Positions 53,600 through 64,000 of a DNA stretch of 64,000 nt are shown here, in pieces. The stretch's first letter is position 1. Each line of letters begins with the position of its first letter. Source of the DNA: Burkholderia sp. Bp8992 (GTDB lineage Bacteria; Pseudomonadota; Gammaproteobacteria; Burkholderiales; Burkholderiaceae); the NCBI RefSeq assembly GCF_003853705.1, contig NZ_QTQI01000007.1, forward strand, positions 1 through 64,000, given 5' to 3'. Under the pieces are notes generated by a model. That model was given only the letters and a program-made list of their open reading frames with translations, had not been told where the DNA came from and ran no database searches. The translations under genes and the position numbers were made by a program.

Positions 53600-55591
53600 C
53601 TACGAACGGCTTCGATACACGGCCACGTCCTGCGGGCCGACTTGCGCGGCGCCGAGCACGAACGCCGACGGCGGTACCGCATCGATCGTGTGCGGCGCGT
53701 TGCCGTAGTTGAAAACGTAGGTCAGGCCGCCGCGCCGGCTCACGCGCACGCCGTCGCCAAGCGGCGTCGGCGCGAGGCCCGCTTCGGCCGCGACATCGGC
53801 GAGCAGCTTCACGGTGGTCGTCTCGTCGAACAGCGCGGCCCAGTAGTGCAGCGCGCCATGCGACACGCAGGCCGGATGACCATCGGCGAAGCGTGCGTGC
53901 ACGACGCTGCGCGTGTCGTCGTGCAGCTCGACGAAGTCGCGCCAGTGACGCGCGTGGCCCGCGAGCGGCGAACCGTCGCGCAGCGTGCCGTCGATCCGCT
54001 CGGTCACGTTCGGCCGCAGCGACTCGACGCGCCACACGCGCACCGGCAGGCTCGATGCGAGCGGGCCGGGCGGCAGCGTCGGCGGAATCTGCAGGTCGAC
54101 GGTCTTCGAGCCGGTGCGCGGCCCGAACACCGCATGCGCGCCCGATGCGGCGAGCCGTGCCGCGAAATCGTCCGGGACGACGGGCAGCGGCGGGACGACG
54201 ACGAGACGGTAGCCGTCGAGCGGCGCGTGGGCCGACACAATGTCGACGTCGAGGCCGAGCGAGCGCAGCGCCGAGTAGTACTCGAATGCGAAGCGCGGGT
54301 AGTGGAAATCGGCGCCCTGCGGCTGCACTTCGAGCAGCCACTTCGCCTCGTAGTCGAACACGAGCGCGACGGGGGCACGCACCGTACCGTTCGCGTCGGC
54401 ATCCGCGCCGGCGTCGAGCACGGCGGCGATCTCCTGGGCGACCCGCTGCGCTTCGCGCCCGCCTTCGTCGAGCCGGTTGTCGGGCGTGTTCAGGCCCGCA
54501 TGCATCTGCTCCTGCGCGAACGGCGCCTGCCGCCAGCGGAAGTACGACACGCAGCCGGCGCCGTGCGCGAACGCTTCCCAGCTCCACAGGCGCACCATGC
54601 CCGGCAGCGGCGCGGGGTTCCACTGCGCCCAGTTAACGGGCCCCGGCTGCTGCTCCATCACCCAGAACGGCAGCTTCGACATGCCGCGATACAGGTCGTG
54701 ATTGAACGACGCGAAATCGGGATGGCCGGTGCGCAGCCAGCGCGCCTTCACGTCGGGCGCGAACCATTGCTCCTCGAGCGCACCGAGCGGGTAGCTGTCC
54801 CACGTCGCGATGTCGAGGTCGCGCGCGACCTCGTAGTGATCGAACTCGGTGAACAGCTGCATGAAGTTGTGCGCGACGGGCCGGCCCGGCGAATGCGCGC
54901 GGATCACGTCGACCTGCATCCGGTGATAGCGCGCGACCTCGTCGGACGCGAAGCGCCGGTAGTCGAGGCGATGCGACGGATGGGCTTCGGTCACGGTGCC
55001 GATGGGTGCGTCGACTTCGTCGAAGTGGCGATATTCCATGCTCCAGAACACGGTGCCCCACGCGCGGTTCAGCGCGTCGATCGTGCCGTAGCGCGCCTTC
55101 AGCCACGCACGGAAGCGTACGAGCGCGGCCGGCGAGTAGCTGACGACCGTCTGGTGGCAGCCGAGTTCGTTGTCGGTCTGCCAGTACCGCACGGCCGGGT
55201 GGCGGCCGTAGCGTTCGGCGACCGCCGTGCAGATCTGCCGCGACGCTTCGAGATAGGTCGGCGACGAGAAGTCGTAGTGGCGGCGCGAGCCGAACGCACG
55301 CGGCCGGCCGTCCGCGCCGATCGCGAGGATGTCGGGATGGCGGTCGACCAGCCATTTCGGCGGCGTCGCGGTCGGCGTGCACATCACGATCTCGAGGCCG
55401 GCCGCGCCGAGCACGTCGACCGCACGGTCGAGCCAGCCCCAGTCGTATTCGCCCGGCGACGGCTCGATGCGGCTCCACGCGAATTCGGCGATCCGCACCT
55501 GCTCGATGCCGAGCGCTTTCATCCGGCGGGCGTCATCGGCCCACATCGATTCCGGCCAGTGTTCCGGGTAGTAGCAGACTCCGAGGCGCAT
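53600..55591 (-). CDS. GH42 beta-galactosidase
   Basis: The 663-residue cytoplasmic enzyme begins [17 protein letters not shown], the GH42 start. The acid/base Glu is in [12 protein letters not shown] near residue 147, and the nucleophile Glu is in [16 protein letters not shown] near residue 308. The trimer-forming and C-terminal beta domains follow ([11 protein letters not shown]-like region near 480-500). No signal peptide is present, so it cleaves galactosides after import by the ABC transporter encoded on both sides. A perfect LacI-type operator lies upstream of the operon. Confidence 0.92.
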   Translation of the reverse strand: MRLGVCYYPEHWPESMWADDARRMKALGIEQVRIAEFAWSRIEPSPGEYDWGWLDRAVDVLGAAGLEIVMCTPTATPPKWLVDRHPDILAIGADGRPRAFGSRRHYDFSSPTYLEASRQICTAVAERYGRHPAVRYWQTDNELGCHQTVVSYSPAALVRFRAWLKARYGTIDALNRAWGTVFWSMEYRHFDEVDAPIGTVTEAHPSHRLDYRRFASDEVARYHRMQVDVIRAHSPGRPVAHNFMQLFTEFDHYEVARDLDIATWDSYPLGALEEQWFAPDVKARWLRTGHPDFASFNHDLYRGMSKLPFWVMEQQPGPVNWAQWNPAPLPGMVRLWSWEAFAHGAGCVSYFRWRQAPFAQEQMHAGLNTPDNRLDEGGREAQRVAQEIAAVLDAGADADANGTVRAPVALVFDYEAKWLLEVQPQGADFHYPRFAFEYYSALRSLGLDVDIVSAHAPLDGYRLVVVPPLPVVPDDFAARLAASGAHAVFGPRTGSKTVDLQIPPTLPPGPLASSLPVRVWRVESLRPNVTERIDGTLRDGSPLAGHARHWRDFVELHDDTRSVVHARFADGHPACVSHGALHYWAALFDETTTVKLLADVAAEAGLAPTPLGDGVRVSRRGGLTYVFNYGNAPHTIDAVPPSAFVLGAAQVGPQDVAVYRSRS

Positions 55592-55599
55592 GCCGATCC

Positions 55600-56748
55600 T
55601 TATGCGTAGTGGTGGACGTGGAGGTCGGCGCACGCGGGCACCGCGCGGCCGTCTTCGGTGAAGAGATGGCAGGCCGCGGCCGGCGCGTGCACACGGACAC
55701 GCTCGCCGGTGCGCACCTGCGCGTCGCCGGGCACCTTCGCGATCAGCGGTGCGCCGCCGGGCGTGTCGAGGTGCACGTAGGTCTGTTCGCCGAGGCGTTC
55801 GACGAGCGCGACGTCGCGCGCGAGCGTCGTGGCGTCGAGCGCGGCGCCGAGCGTCAGGTGTTCGGGGCGAATGCCGAGCGTCACGGCGGCGCCGGCACCG
55901 AGCGCAGAGCCGTCGCGCGGCAGTGTGAAGGTTTCGCCGGACGGCACGAGCGTGACCGTCGTGCGACGTGCGTCGCACGCGGTGACGACGGCCGGCAGGA
56001 AATTCATCCGCGGCGAGCCGATGAAGCCCGCGACGAAGCGGCTGGCCGGGTGGTGGTAGAGGTCGAGCGGCGCACCGACCTGCGCGATGCTGCCGTGTTG
56101 CGCGGTGTCCGCGCCGGCGTGCAGCAGCACGATCTTGTCGGCGAGCGTCATCGCCTCGGTCTGGTCGTGCGTCACGTAGACGACGCTCGCGCGTTCGAAC
56201 TGCCGGTGCAGCTTCGCGATTTCGACGCGGGTCTGGCCGCGCAGCGCCGCGTCGAGATTCGACAGCGGTTCGTCGAAGAGGAACACGCCGGGCTCGCGCA
56301 CGATCGCGCGGCCGATCGCGACCCGCTGCCGCTGGCCGCCCGACAGCGCCTTCGGCTTGCGCTCGAGCAGCGCGTCGAGCTGCAGGATGCGCGCGGCGTC
56401 GCGCACCTTCCGGTCGATCTCGGCTTTGGGCACGCGGGCGAGCTTCAGCCCGAACGCCATGTTCTCGTACACCGTCATGTGCGGAAACAGCGCGTAGCTC
56501 TGGAACACCATCGCGACGCCGCGCTCGGCGGCCGGCACGTCGTCGACGCGGCGGCCGTCGATCGACAACTCGCCCGCGCTCAGGTCCTCGAGGCCGGCAA
56601 TCATGCGCAGCAGCGTCGACTTGCCGCATCCGGACGGCCCGAGGAACACGCAGAACTCGTGCGCGCCGATCTCCAGATCGACGTCGCGTATGACCGGCGC
56701 GTGCTCGCCGTAGGCTTTCTGCACGCGCCGCATCGAGATGCTCGCCAT
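55600..56748 (-). CDS. ABC sugar transporter ATP-binding protein (MalK/UgpC type)
   Basis: The 382-residue ATPase has Walker [10 protein letters not shown] near residue 38, the signature [19 protein letters not shown] near residue 135, Walker [16 protein letters not shown], and the switch His in [13 protein letters not shown]-terminal regulatory TOBE/OB region ([11 protein letters not shown] near 275) follows, as in CUT1 ATPases. It powers the two permeases. It is first in the operon, with GGAG before the ATG at 56748 and the operator palindrome 36 bp further upstream. Confidence 0.93.
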   Translation of the reverse strand: MASISMRRVQKAYGEHAPVIRDVDLEIGAHEFCVFLGPSGCGKSTLLRMIAGLEDLSAGELSIDGRRVDDVPAAERGVAMVFQSYALFPHMTVYENMAFGLKLARVPKAEIDRKVRDAARILQLDALLERKPKALSGGQRQRVAIGRAIVREPGVFLFDEPLSNLDAALRGQTRVEIAKLHRQFERASVVYVTHDQTEAMTLADKIVLLHAGADTAQHGSIAQVGAPLDLYHHPASRFVAGFIGSPRMNFLPAVVTACDARRTTVTLVPSGETFTLPRDGSALGAGAAVTLGIRPEHLTLGAALDATTLARDVALVERLGEQTYVHLDTPGGAPLIAKVPGDAQVRTGERVRVHAPAAACHLFTEDGRAVPACADLHVHHYA

Positions 56749-56783
56749 TGTCTCCGCTCCATGTTTTAATGCGCCGTACAGCT

Positions 56784-56801
56784 TGATTAAGCGCTTAATC
56801 A
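56784..56801. promoter_or_regulatory. LacI-family operator
   Basis: TGATTAAGCGCTTAATCA is a perfect 18-bp palindrome with the central CG step typical of LacI/GalR-family operators. It lies in the 189-bp divergent gap between the transporter operon and the LacI-type gene. Confidence 0.8.
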
Positions 56802-56937
56802 TCGCGATCAAAAAAAGGGGCGATGCGATCGCGGCCGAGTCGCGCCCGTCGGTCGGGCGGCAAGGTGTGCGACGATAGTGCGCCGCTTCGGTGAGCGAAG
56901 CAAATACTGGATCGGTGTCTCATATAGTGAGCAAACG

Positions 56938-57963
56938 ATGGCAACACTGGATGAAGTGGCGCGCCGCGCCGGCGTGACGGCCGCGACGGTGTCGAACGTG
57001 CTGCGCGGCCGTGGCCGAGTGGGCGACGCGACGCGTGCGCGCGTGCTGGAGGCCATCGAGGCGCTCGGGTACCGGCCGCATCTCGCCGCGCGGGCGCTGG
57101 CGGAAGGGCGCGCGCCGACGGTCGCGCTGATGGTGTCGAGCATCGCGAACCCGTTCTATCCGGAGTTCGCGCTGGCGGTCGAGCGGGCGGTGCGCCGCAA
57201 CGGGCAGTTCCTGATCGTCTGCAATACGAACGAAGATCCGTTGCAGGGGCGCGCGTATCTCGACCAGATCGCCGGCACGATTTCCGAGGGGATACTCGTG
57301 ACCAACGCGAACCTGCACCTGCCGGATCTGCTCGACGTCGCGCGGCGCGGCGTGCCGGTCGTGCTGTGCCTGTGGGAGCGGCCCGAGGCGCCGCCCGACG
57401 GATTGCCGTGCGTGGCGATCGATTTCCGCGAGGCGGGACGGATCGCGACGCGGCATCTGCTCGAACTCGGCCACGAGAAAATCGGTGTGATCATCGGCGG
57501 GTCGGCGAGCGGCGTGCAGGCGGCACGCTACGACGGCTTCGTCGACGTGATGCGCGAGGCCGGGCTCGATGCGTCGATCGTCGCGGCCGAGCCCGATTCG
57601 ATCGAAGGCGGCGTGCGCGCGGCGGGGTGGCTGCTCGATGCACATCCGCAGCTGACCGCGCTGGTGGCAACCAACGACCTGCCGGCGATCGGCGCGCTGC
57701 ATGCGGCGGCCGATCGCGGCAGGCGCGTGCCCGATGATCTGTCGATCGTCGGGATGACCGACATTCACCTCGCCAGCGATACGCGCCCCACGCTGACGAC
57801 CGTCGCGATCCCGACCGCCGAAGCGGCCGGCCTTGCGGTCGAGCTGCTCAATACGTTGCGCGAGGCGGGCGGCCAGAGTGACGAGGCGTCGCGCGTGCGT
57901 GTCGCGTCGTTGCCGAAACTGAGGGTGCGCGGGACGACCGGGCCGGTGCCGCGCGCGGTATAA
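56938..57963 (+). CDS. LacI-family transcriptional repressor
   Basis: The 341-residue protein has a LacI helix-turn-helix with hinge (MATLDEVARRAGVTAATVSNVLRGRGRVGDATRARVLEAIEALGYRPH, residues 1-50). A periplasmic-binding-protein-like effector domain follows (PTVALMVSSIANPFYPEFALAVERAV and IAIDFREAG-like segments). It is divergent from the galactoside transport and hydrolysis operon and should repress it through the palindrome at 56784 until a sugar binds. Confidence 0.92.
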   Translation: MATLDEVARRAGVTAATVSNVLRGRGRVGDATRARVLEAIEALGYRPHLAARALAEGRAPTVALMVSSIANPFYPEFALAVERAVRRNGQFLIVCNTNEDPLQGRAYLDQIAGTISEGILVTNANLHLPDLLDVARRGVPVVLCLWERPEAPPDGLPCVAIDFREAGRIATRHLLELGHEKIGVIIGGSASGVQAARYDGFVDVMREAGLDASIVAAEPDSIEGGVRAAGWLLDAHPQLTALVATNDLPAIGALHAAADRGRRVPDDLSIVGMTDIHLASDTRPTLTTVAIPTAEAAGLAVELLNTLREAGGQSDEASRVRVASLPKLRVRGTTGPVPRAV

Positions 57964-57984
57964 CGGCACGCGGGCGAGCCGGGC

Positions 57985-58626
57985 TCAACTGCCTTCGACG
58001 AGCCGCATCACGATGCTTCTCGCCGACTCGAGATGCGCGATCGTCATCGAGCGTGCCGCACGCGCATTGCGTTCGCGACATGCCCGCAGAATCTCTTCGT
58101 GCTCGACCTGGAACGACGGCGTATCGGCGAGCAGCGTGGTCTGCAGGCGCTCGTAACGTTCGACCTGGCTGCGCAATTCGGCAATCGACTTCAACTGTCG
58201 CGCGTTACCGCAGCACGAGTAAAGCAACGCGTGGAATTCGCGGTTCAGTTCTCCCTGCCTGCGCGACACGGTCGCATCGCCGAGCAGGCGATGCACGAGT
58301 TCGGCGCGCGCCAGCGTTTCGTCGTCGAGCCGCTTCACGCTCCGGTAGATCGCGTCGCCTTCGAGCAGCACGCGCAAATCGTAGATTTCCTGCACGTCGG
58401 ACGCACTCAGCATCCGCACGACCGCGCCGCGATTCCTGAAGATATCCAGCAAGCCTTCGCGTTCCAGCCGCTGGATCGCCTCGCGCATCGGAATCCGGCT
58501 GATGCCGAACCGCTCGGCCAGGTCGCGCTCGACGAGCCGTTCGCCGGCCGAAAGCTCGCCGTTGATGATCATGTCGCGCAGCGATGCGGCGACGGCGTCC
58601 GCCGTGGAGTCGAGTTTGGCTTCCAT
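57985..58626 (-). CDS. GntR-family regulator (FadR/VanR subgroup)
   Basis: The 213-residue protein has a winged helix (LRDMIINGELSAGERLVERDLAERFGISRIPMREAIQRLEREGLL, residues about 16-60) and an all-helical FCD effector domain with metal-type His residues (RREL-like stretch near 125, EFHALLYSCCGN, and HEEILRACRERNARAARSMTIAHLESA). A TGGTATACCA palindrome 28 bp upstream is a plausible own operator. It is divergent from an OsmC-family gene, which it may control. Confidence 0.87.
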   Translation of the reverse strand: MEAKLDSTADAVAASLRDMIINGELSAGERLVERDLAERFGISRIPMREAIQRLEREGLLDIFRNRGAVVRMLSASDVQEIYDLRVLLEGDAIYRSVKRLDDETLARAELVHRLLGDATVSRRQGELNREFHALLYSCCGNARQLKSIAELRSQVERYERLQTTLLADTPSFQVEHEEILRACRERNARAARSMTIAHLESARSIVMRLVEGS

Positions 58627-58654
58627 GCCTGCGTGTTTCGTCAATTTGGAATAA

Positions 58655-58664
58655 TGGTATACCA
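58655..58664. promoter_or_regulatory. Probable GntR operator
   Basis: TGGTATACCA is a perfect palindrome of the GntR FadR-subgroup type, in the divergent gap between the GntR and OsmC genes. Confidence 0.6.
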
Positions 58665-58758
58665 AACGGCAATCCAGTGCCACAATGACGGCACACAGGC
58701 GGGTGCTGCAAAACGGCATCCGGCACGGTCGAAGCAACCGACATCAATGGAGAGCGAG

Positions 58759-59235
58759 ATGGCATCAGGTGAACACACGTATCGCGTCGCAGTGGAGTGG
58801 ACGGGCAATCGCGGCACCGGCACGTCGGGATATCGCGAGTACGGCCGCGATCATGTGATCCGCGCCGGATCGAAGCCGGATATCCCCGGTTCGTCGGACG
58901 CGGCGTTCCGCGGCGATGCCGCGCGCTGGAACCCCGAGGACCTTTTGGTCGCGTCGGCATCGGCGTGCCACAAGCTCTGGTATCTGCACCTGTGCGCCGA
59001 GGCAGGCATTCGCGTGCTCGGCTATGTCGACGACGCGGAAGGCACGATGGTCGACAACGCCCAGGAAGGCCGCTTCACCGAAATCGTGCTGCGCCCGCAC
59101 GTGACCATTCAGGCGGGCGACGATCGCGAAAAGGCGGCGCATCTGCATCACGATGCGCATGCGAAGTGCTATGTCGCGAACTCGGTCAATTTTCCGATCC
59201 GCTGCGAGCCGGTGATCGAGTTTGCTGCGGCGTAA
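58759..59235 (+). CDS. OsmC-family peroxiredoxin-like protein
   Basis: The 158-residue protein has the two reactive cysteines of OsmC/Ohr proteins: SASACHKLWYLHLCAEAG near residue 75 and HHDAHAKCYVANSVNFPI near residue 140. RWNPEDLLVAS before the first is also conserved. Such proteins reduce organic hydroperoxides with dithiols. I use the ATG at 58759, which has GGAG six bases upstream; an ATG at 58747 is alternative. Its divergent neighbour is a GntR regulator, not OhrR, so a metabolite rather than peroxide may be its signal. Confidence 0.87.
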   Translation: MASGEHTYRVAVEWTGNRGTGTSGYREYGRDHVIRAGSKPDIPGSSDAAFRGDAARWNPEDLLVASASACHKLWYLHLCAEAGIRVLGYVDDAEGTMVDNAQEGRFTEIVLRPHVTIQAGDDREKAAHLHHDAHAKCYVANSVNFPIRCEPVIEFAAA

Positions 59236-59253
59236 GAAACCGCAGCCGCATCG

Positions 59254-60204
59254 TCACTGCACGACCCCATAAACCTCCCGCGCAGCCGCACGAATCGCAT
59301 CGGCCATCATCGCGACGGCCGGCGAATGCAGCCGGTCGGTGCGCGTGATGATCCCGAAATCGTCCATCCGGCAATCCATCTCCAGCGGCAGCAACGTGAC
59401 GATCCCGTGCCGCGCGTAATAGCGCGCGACGTCCTCGGCGAGCACCGCGATCATGTCGCTCTGCTCCAGCAGTTGCGTGATGAACAGCAGCGCCGCCGTT
59501 TCGACGAGGTTCGCCGGCGGCGCGAGGCTCGCGCGCTGGAACACGAGCTCGAAGCGGTGCCGCAGCACGCTGCCGGCCGGCGGCACGACCCACGCGGCGC
59601 GCTGCACGTCCGCGAGCGACAGCGGCGCCTGCGCGAGCAGCGGATGGCCGGGCCGCACGACGGCGGCGACCGACTCGCCGGTCAGCGGCTCGTAGCGCAG
59701 GCGCAGCTTGTCGTGTTCGGCCGAGAGCCGGCCGAGCACGATGTCGATCTTCTCCTGCGCAAGATGTTCGAGCAGCACGTTGCTGGTGTCGATCTCGACC
59801 GACACGTGCAGGCCCGCGTGCGTGCCCTTCACCGCGGCGACGGCCGGCGGCACGAGCCGCAGCCCCGGCGACGTGATCGCGCCCACCGCCACGTGGCCGA
59901 GATGGCCGGCCTTCAGCGCGGCCAGTTCCTCGTGCGCCTGGTCGAGGCTGCCGAGCGCCGCACGCGCGTGGCGGATCAGCGCGTCGCCGTACAGCGTCGG
60001 CCGCATCCCGCGCGGCAGGCGTTCGAACAGCACCGCGCCGATCGATTCCTCGAGTTCGCGCAGCAGCTTCGACGCGGCCGGCTGCGTCATGTTCAGCGCG
60101 GCCGCCGCGCGATGAATGCTGCCTTCGTCGGCAAGCGCGACGACCAGCAAGAGCTGGCGCGTCTTCAGGCGGCCACGGTTTCCCCACGGACTGGCTTCGG
60201 GCAT
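59254..60204 (-). CDS. LysR-family regulator of the sugar-acid operon
   Basis: The 316-residue protein has a LysR helix-turn-helix (LKTRQLLLVVALADEGSIHRAAAALNMTQPAASKLLRELEESIG, residues about 13-57) and an effector domain with VAVGAITSPGLRLVPPAVAAV. It resembles the GbpR subgroup of galactose-binding regulators. It is divergent from the dehydratase gene by 114 bp. That gap contains TATATCGATATCGG and TCTATATCGTAATCG, AT-rich elements fitting LysR binding. The pathway genes are its likely targets. Confidence 0.87.
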   Translation of the reverse strand: MPEASPWGNRGRLKTRQLLLVVALADEGSIHRAAAALNMTQPAASKLLRELEESIGAVLFERLPRGMRPTLYGDALIRHARAALGSLDQAHEELAALKAGHLGHVAVGAITSPGLRLVPPAVAAVKGTHAGLHVSVEIDTSNVLLEHLAQEKIDIVLGRLSAEHDKLRLRYEPLTGESVAAVVRPGHPLLAQAPLSLADVQRAAWVVPPAGSVLRHRFELVFQRASLAPPANLVETAALLFITQLLEQSDMIAVLAEDVARYYARHGIVTLLPLEMDCRMDDFGIITRTDRLHSPAVAMMADAIRAAAREVYGVVQ

Positions 60205-60318
60205 CGTACGGGTTTATATCGATATCGGAATCTATATCGTAATCGCCAAAAACGTCATTAGCCAGTTATCAAAATTCTGCCTAGACTGCGCCGGTATCCC
60301 GTCACCACAGGACTGACG

Positions 60319-62070
60319 ATGTCGGCAACAAAACCCAGGCTGCGCTCCGCCCAATGGTTCGGCACGAACGACAAGAACGGCTTCATGTACCGGAGCTGGA
60401 TGAAGAACCAGGGCATCCCCGATCACGAGTTCGACGGCCGGCCGATCATCGGCATCTGCAACACGTGGTCCGAACTGACGCCGTGCAACGCGCACTTCCG
60501 CAAGCTCGCCGAGCACGTGAAGCGCGGGATCTCCGAGGCGGGCGGGTTCCCGGTCGAGTTCCCGGTGTTCTCGAACGGCGAATCGAACCTGCGTCCGTCG
60601 GCAATGCTCACGCGCAACCTCGCGTCGATGGACGTCGAGGAAGCGATCCGCGGCAACCCGATCGACGCGGTCGTGCTGCTCGCCGGCTGCGACAAGACGA
60701 CGCCCGCGCTGCTGATGGGCGCGGCGAGCTGCGACGTGCCGGCGATCGTCGTGTCGGGCGGCCCGATGCTGAACGGCAAGCTGGAGGGCAAGAACATCGG
60801 CTCCGGCACGGCCGTGTGGCAGCTGCATGAAGCGCTGAAGGCCGGCGAGATCGACGTGCATCACTTCCTGTCGGCCGAAGCAGGGATGTCGCGCTCGGCC
60901 GGCACCTGCAACACGATGGGCACCGCATCGACGATGGCGTGCATGGCCGAGGCGCTTGGCGTCGCGCTGCCGCACAACGCGGCGATTCCGGCCGTCGATT
61001 CGCGCCGCTACGTGCTCGCGCACATGTCGGGCATCCGCATCGTCGAGATGGCGCTCGAAGGGCTCGTGCTCTCGAAGATCCTGACGCGCGCGGCATTCGA
61101 GAACGCGATCCGCGCGAATGCGGCGATCGGCGGCTCGACGAACGCGGTGATCCACCTGAAGGCGATCGCCGGCCGCATCGGCGTGCCGCTCGAACTGGAA
61201 GACTGGATGCGCATCGGCCGCGACACGCCGACGATCGTCGACCTGATGCCGTCGGGGCGTTTCCTGATGGAGGAGTTCTATTACGCGGGCGGGCTGCCGG
61301 CCGTGCTGCGCCGGCTCGGCGAAGGCGGGCTGCTGCCGCACCCGGACGCGCTGACGGTGAACGGAAAGTCGTTGTGGGACAACGTGCGCGAAGCGCCGAA
61401 CTACGACGAGGAAGTGATCCGCCCGCTCGACCGGCCGCTGATCGCGGACGGCGGCATCTGCATCCTGCGCGGCAATCTCGCGCCGCGCGGCGCGGTGCTG
61501 AAGCCGTCGGCAGCGAGCCCCGAACTGCTCAAGCATCGCGGTCGCGCGGTGGTGTTCGAGAACCTCGACCACTACAAGGCGACGATCAACGACGAAGCGC
61601 TCGACATCGACGCGAGTTCGGTGATGGTGCTGAAGAACTGCGGGCCGCGCGGTTATCCGGGCATGGCCGAGGTCGGCAACATGGGGCTGCCGCCGAAGCT
61701 GCTGCGCCAGGGCGTGAAGGACATGGTGCGGATTTCCGACGCGCGGATGAGCGGCACCGCGTACGGCACGGTCGTGCTGCACGTCGCGCCGGAAGCCGCC
61801 GCCGGCGGGCCGCTCGCGGCCGTACGCAACGGCGACTGGATCGAACTCGACTGCGAGGCCGGCACGCTGCATCTCGACATTACGGATGAAGAGCTGCAGC
61901 GCCGCCTGTCGGACGTCGATCCGACCGCGGCGCCGGGCGTGGCCGGCCAGCTCGGCAAGGGCGGCTACGCGCGGCTGTACATCGATCACGTGCTGCAGGC
62001 CGATGAGGGGTGCGACCTCGACTTCCTGGTCGGCACGCGCGGCGCGGACGTGCCGAGCCATTCGCATTGA
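60319..62070 (+). CDS. Sugar-acid dehydratase of the IlvD/Edd family (L-arabinonate dehydratase-like)
   Basis: The 583-residue protein has the IlvD/Edd cysteines of an iron-sulfur cluster: GICNTWSELTPCNAHF near residue 46, LLAGCDKTTPALLMGA near residue 122, and SAGTCNTMGTASTM near residue 195. KNCGPRGYPGMAEVGNMGLPPKLL near residue 439 is the substrate-binding block. Length and the MYRSWMKNQG start match pentonate/hexonate dehydratases such as L-arabinonate or galactonate dehydratase rather than IlvD. It should yield a 2-keto-3-deoxy sugar acid, the substrate of the next gene's product. Confidence 0.85.
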   Translation: MSATKPRLRSAQWFGTNDKNGFMYRSWMKNQGIPDHEFDGRPIIGICNTWSELTPCNAHFRKLAEHVKRGISEAGGFPVEFPVFSNGESNLRPSAMLTRNLASMDVEEAIRGNPIDAVVLLAGCDKTTPALLMGAASCDVPAIVVSGGPMLNGKLEGKNIGSGTAVWQLHEALKAGEIDVHHFLSAEAGMSRSAGTCNTMGTASTMACMAEALGVALPHNAAIPAVDSRRYVLAHMSGIRIVEMALEGLVLSKILTRAAFENAIRANAAIGGSTNAVIHLKAIAGRIGVPLELEDWMRIGRDTPTIVDLMPSGRFLMEEFYYAGGLPAVLRRLGEGGLLPHPDALTVNGKSLWDNVREAPNYDEEVIRPLDRPLIADGGICILRGNLAPRGAVLKPSAASPELLKHRGRAVVFENLDHYKATINDEALDIDASSVMVLKNCGPRGYPGMAEVGNMGLPPKLLRQGVKDMVRISDARMSGTAYGTVVLHVAPEAAAGGPLAAVRNGDWIELDCEAGTLHLDITDEELQRRLSDVDPTAAPGVAGQLGKGGYARLYIDHVLQADEGCDLDFLVGTRGADVPSHSH

Positions 62071-62186
62071 GCGGCGGGCGGCGCGACATGCGCCACCGCC
62101 GGTTGCGGACCGTTCCGGTCCGCGCAACGTGAAACCGTGAACGCAAGACGGCCGGCCATTACCGAGGCCGGCGCAGGACGCGAAAC

Positions 62187-64000
<1,814 letters not shown>

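Overview
The window looks like the replication-origin region of a secondary chromosome (chromosome 2 type) of a Burkholderia cepacia complex-like betaproteobacterium. This rests on the very GC-rich coding sequence, the parA-parB-rep arrangement, parS sites of the GTTTATGCGCATAAAC type described for Burkholderia chromosome 2, the hopanoid cluster, and a tdh-kbl pair of the Burkholderia kind. Species cannot be fixed from sequence reading alone.

Layout. 1-13 kb: end of a 3-hydroxybutyrate dehydrogenase-like gene, a patatin phospholipase, a LysR/argC divergent pair, dmlR/dmlA (D-malate or tartrate oxidation), a DUF1348/TetR pair, a GNAT acetyltransferase with a small membrane protein, threonine catabolism (tdh-kbl) with a divergent XRE-cupin regulator, a small unknown gene behind a near-ideal LexA box, and a tyrosine-recombinase-fold protein that has lost its catalytic residues. 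14-21 kb: replication and segregation module. It has a KfrA-like coiled-coil protein, a 1.8 kb origin with about 18 direct 17-bp iterons, the initiator rep, then convergent parB and parA with one parS between them and five more upstream. 21-29 kb: arsC-like reductase, ECF sigma/anti-sigma pair, FMN reductase, hybrid histidine kinase, a CheY-CheC-diguanylate cyclase operon, an esterase-type hydrolase.

29.7-39.3 kb: hopanoid synthesis and lipid transport (hpnD, hpnE, shc, hpnG; then mlaA and hpnN on the other strand; hpnM). 39.3-41.1 kb: a small, less GC-rich T6SS cargo island (PAAR protein, Tae4-type amidase, two membrane proteins as possible immunity factors). 41.3-45.1 kb: NarL-type two-component system and a diguanylate cyclase. 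45.6-50.3 kb: malate synthase G, a GlcG-like protein, a decayed glcF remnant joined to another gene remnant, and an rhlE-type RNA helicase. 50.4-58 kb: ABC sugar transporter with GH42 beta-galactosidase under a divergent LacI regulator with a perfect operator. 58-64 kb: GntR/OsmC pair, then a LysR-controlled oxidative sugar pathway (aldonate dehydratase, keto-deoxy-sugar-acid dehydratase, sugar dehydrogenase cut by the window end).

The most striking observation is that the initiator's iteron is not confined to the origin. Six copies, all inverted relative to the array, sit in four separate intergenic gaps up to 12 kb to the left, and one nearly perfect copy is embedded inside hpnD about 13 kb to the right, written with codons this genome otherwise avoids. 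This suggests a dispersed set of initiator-binding sites that could regulate replication.
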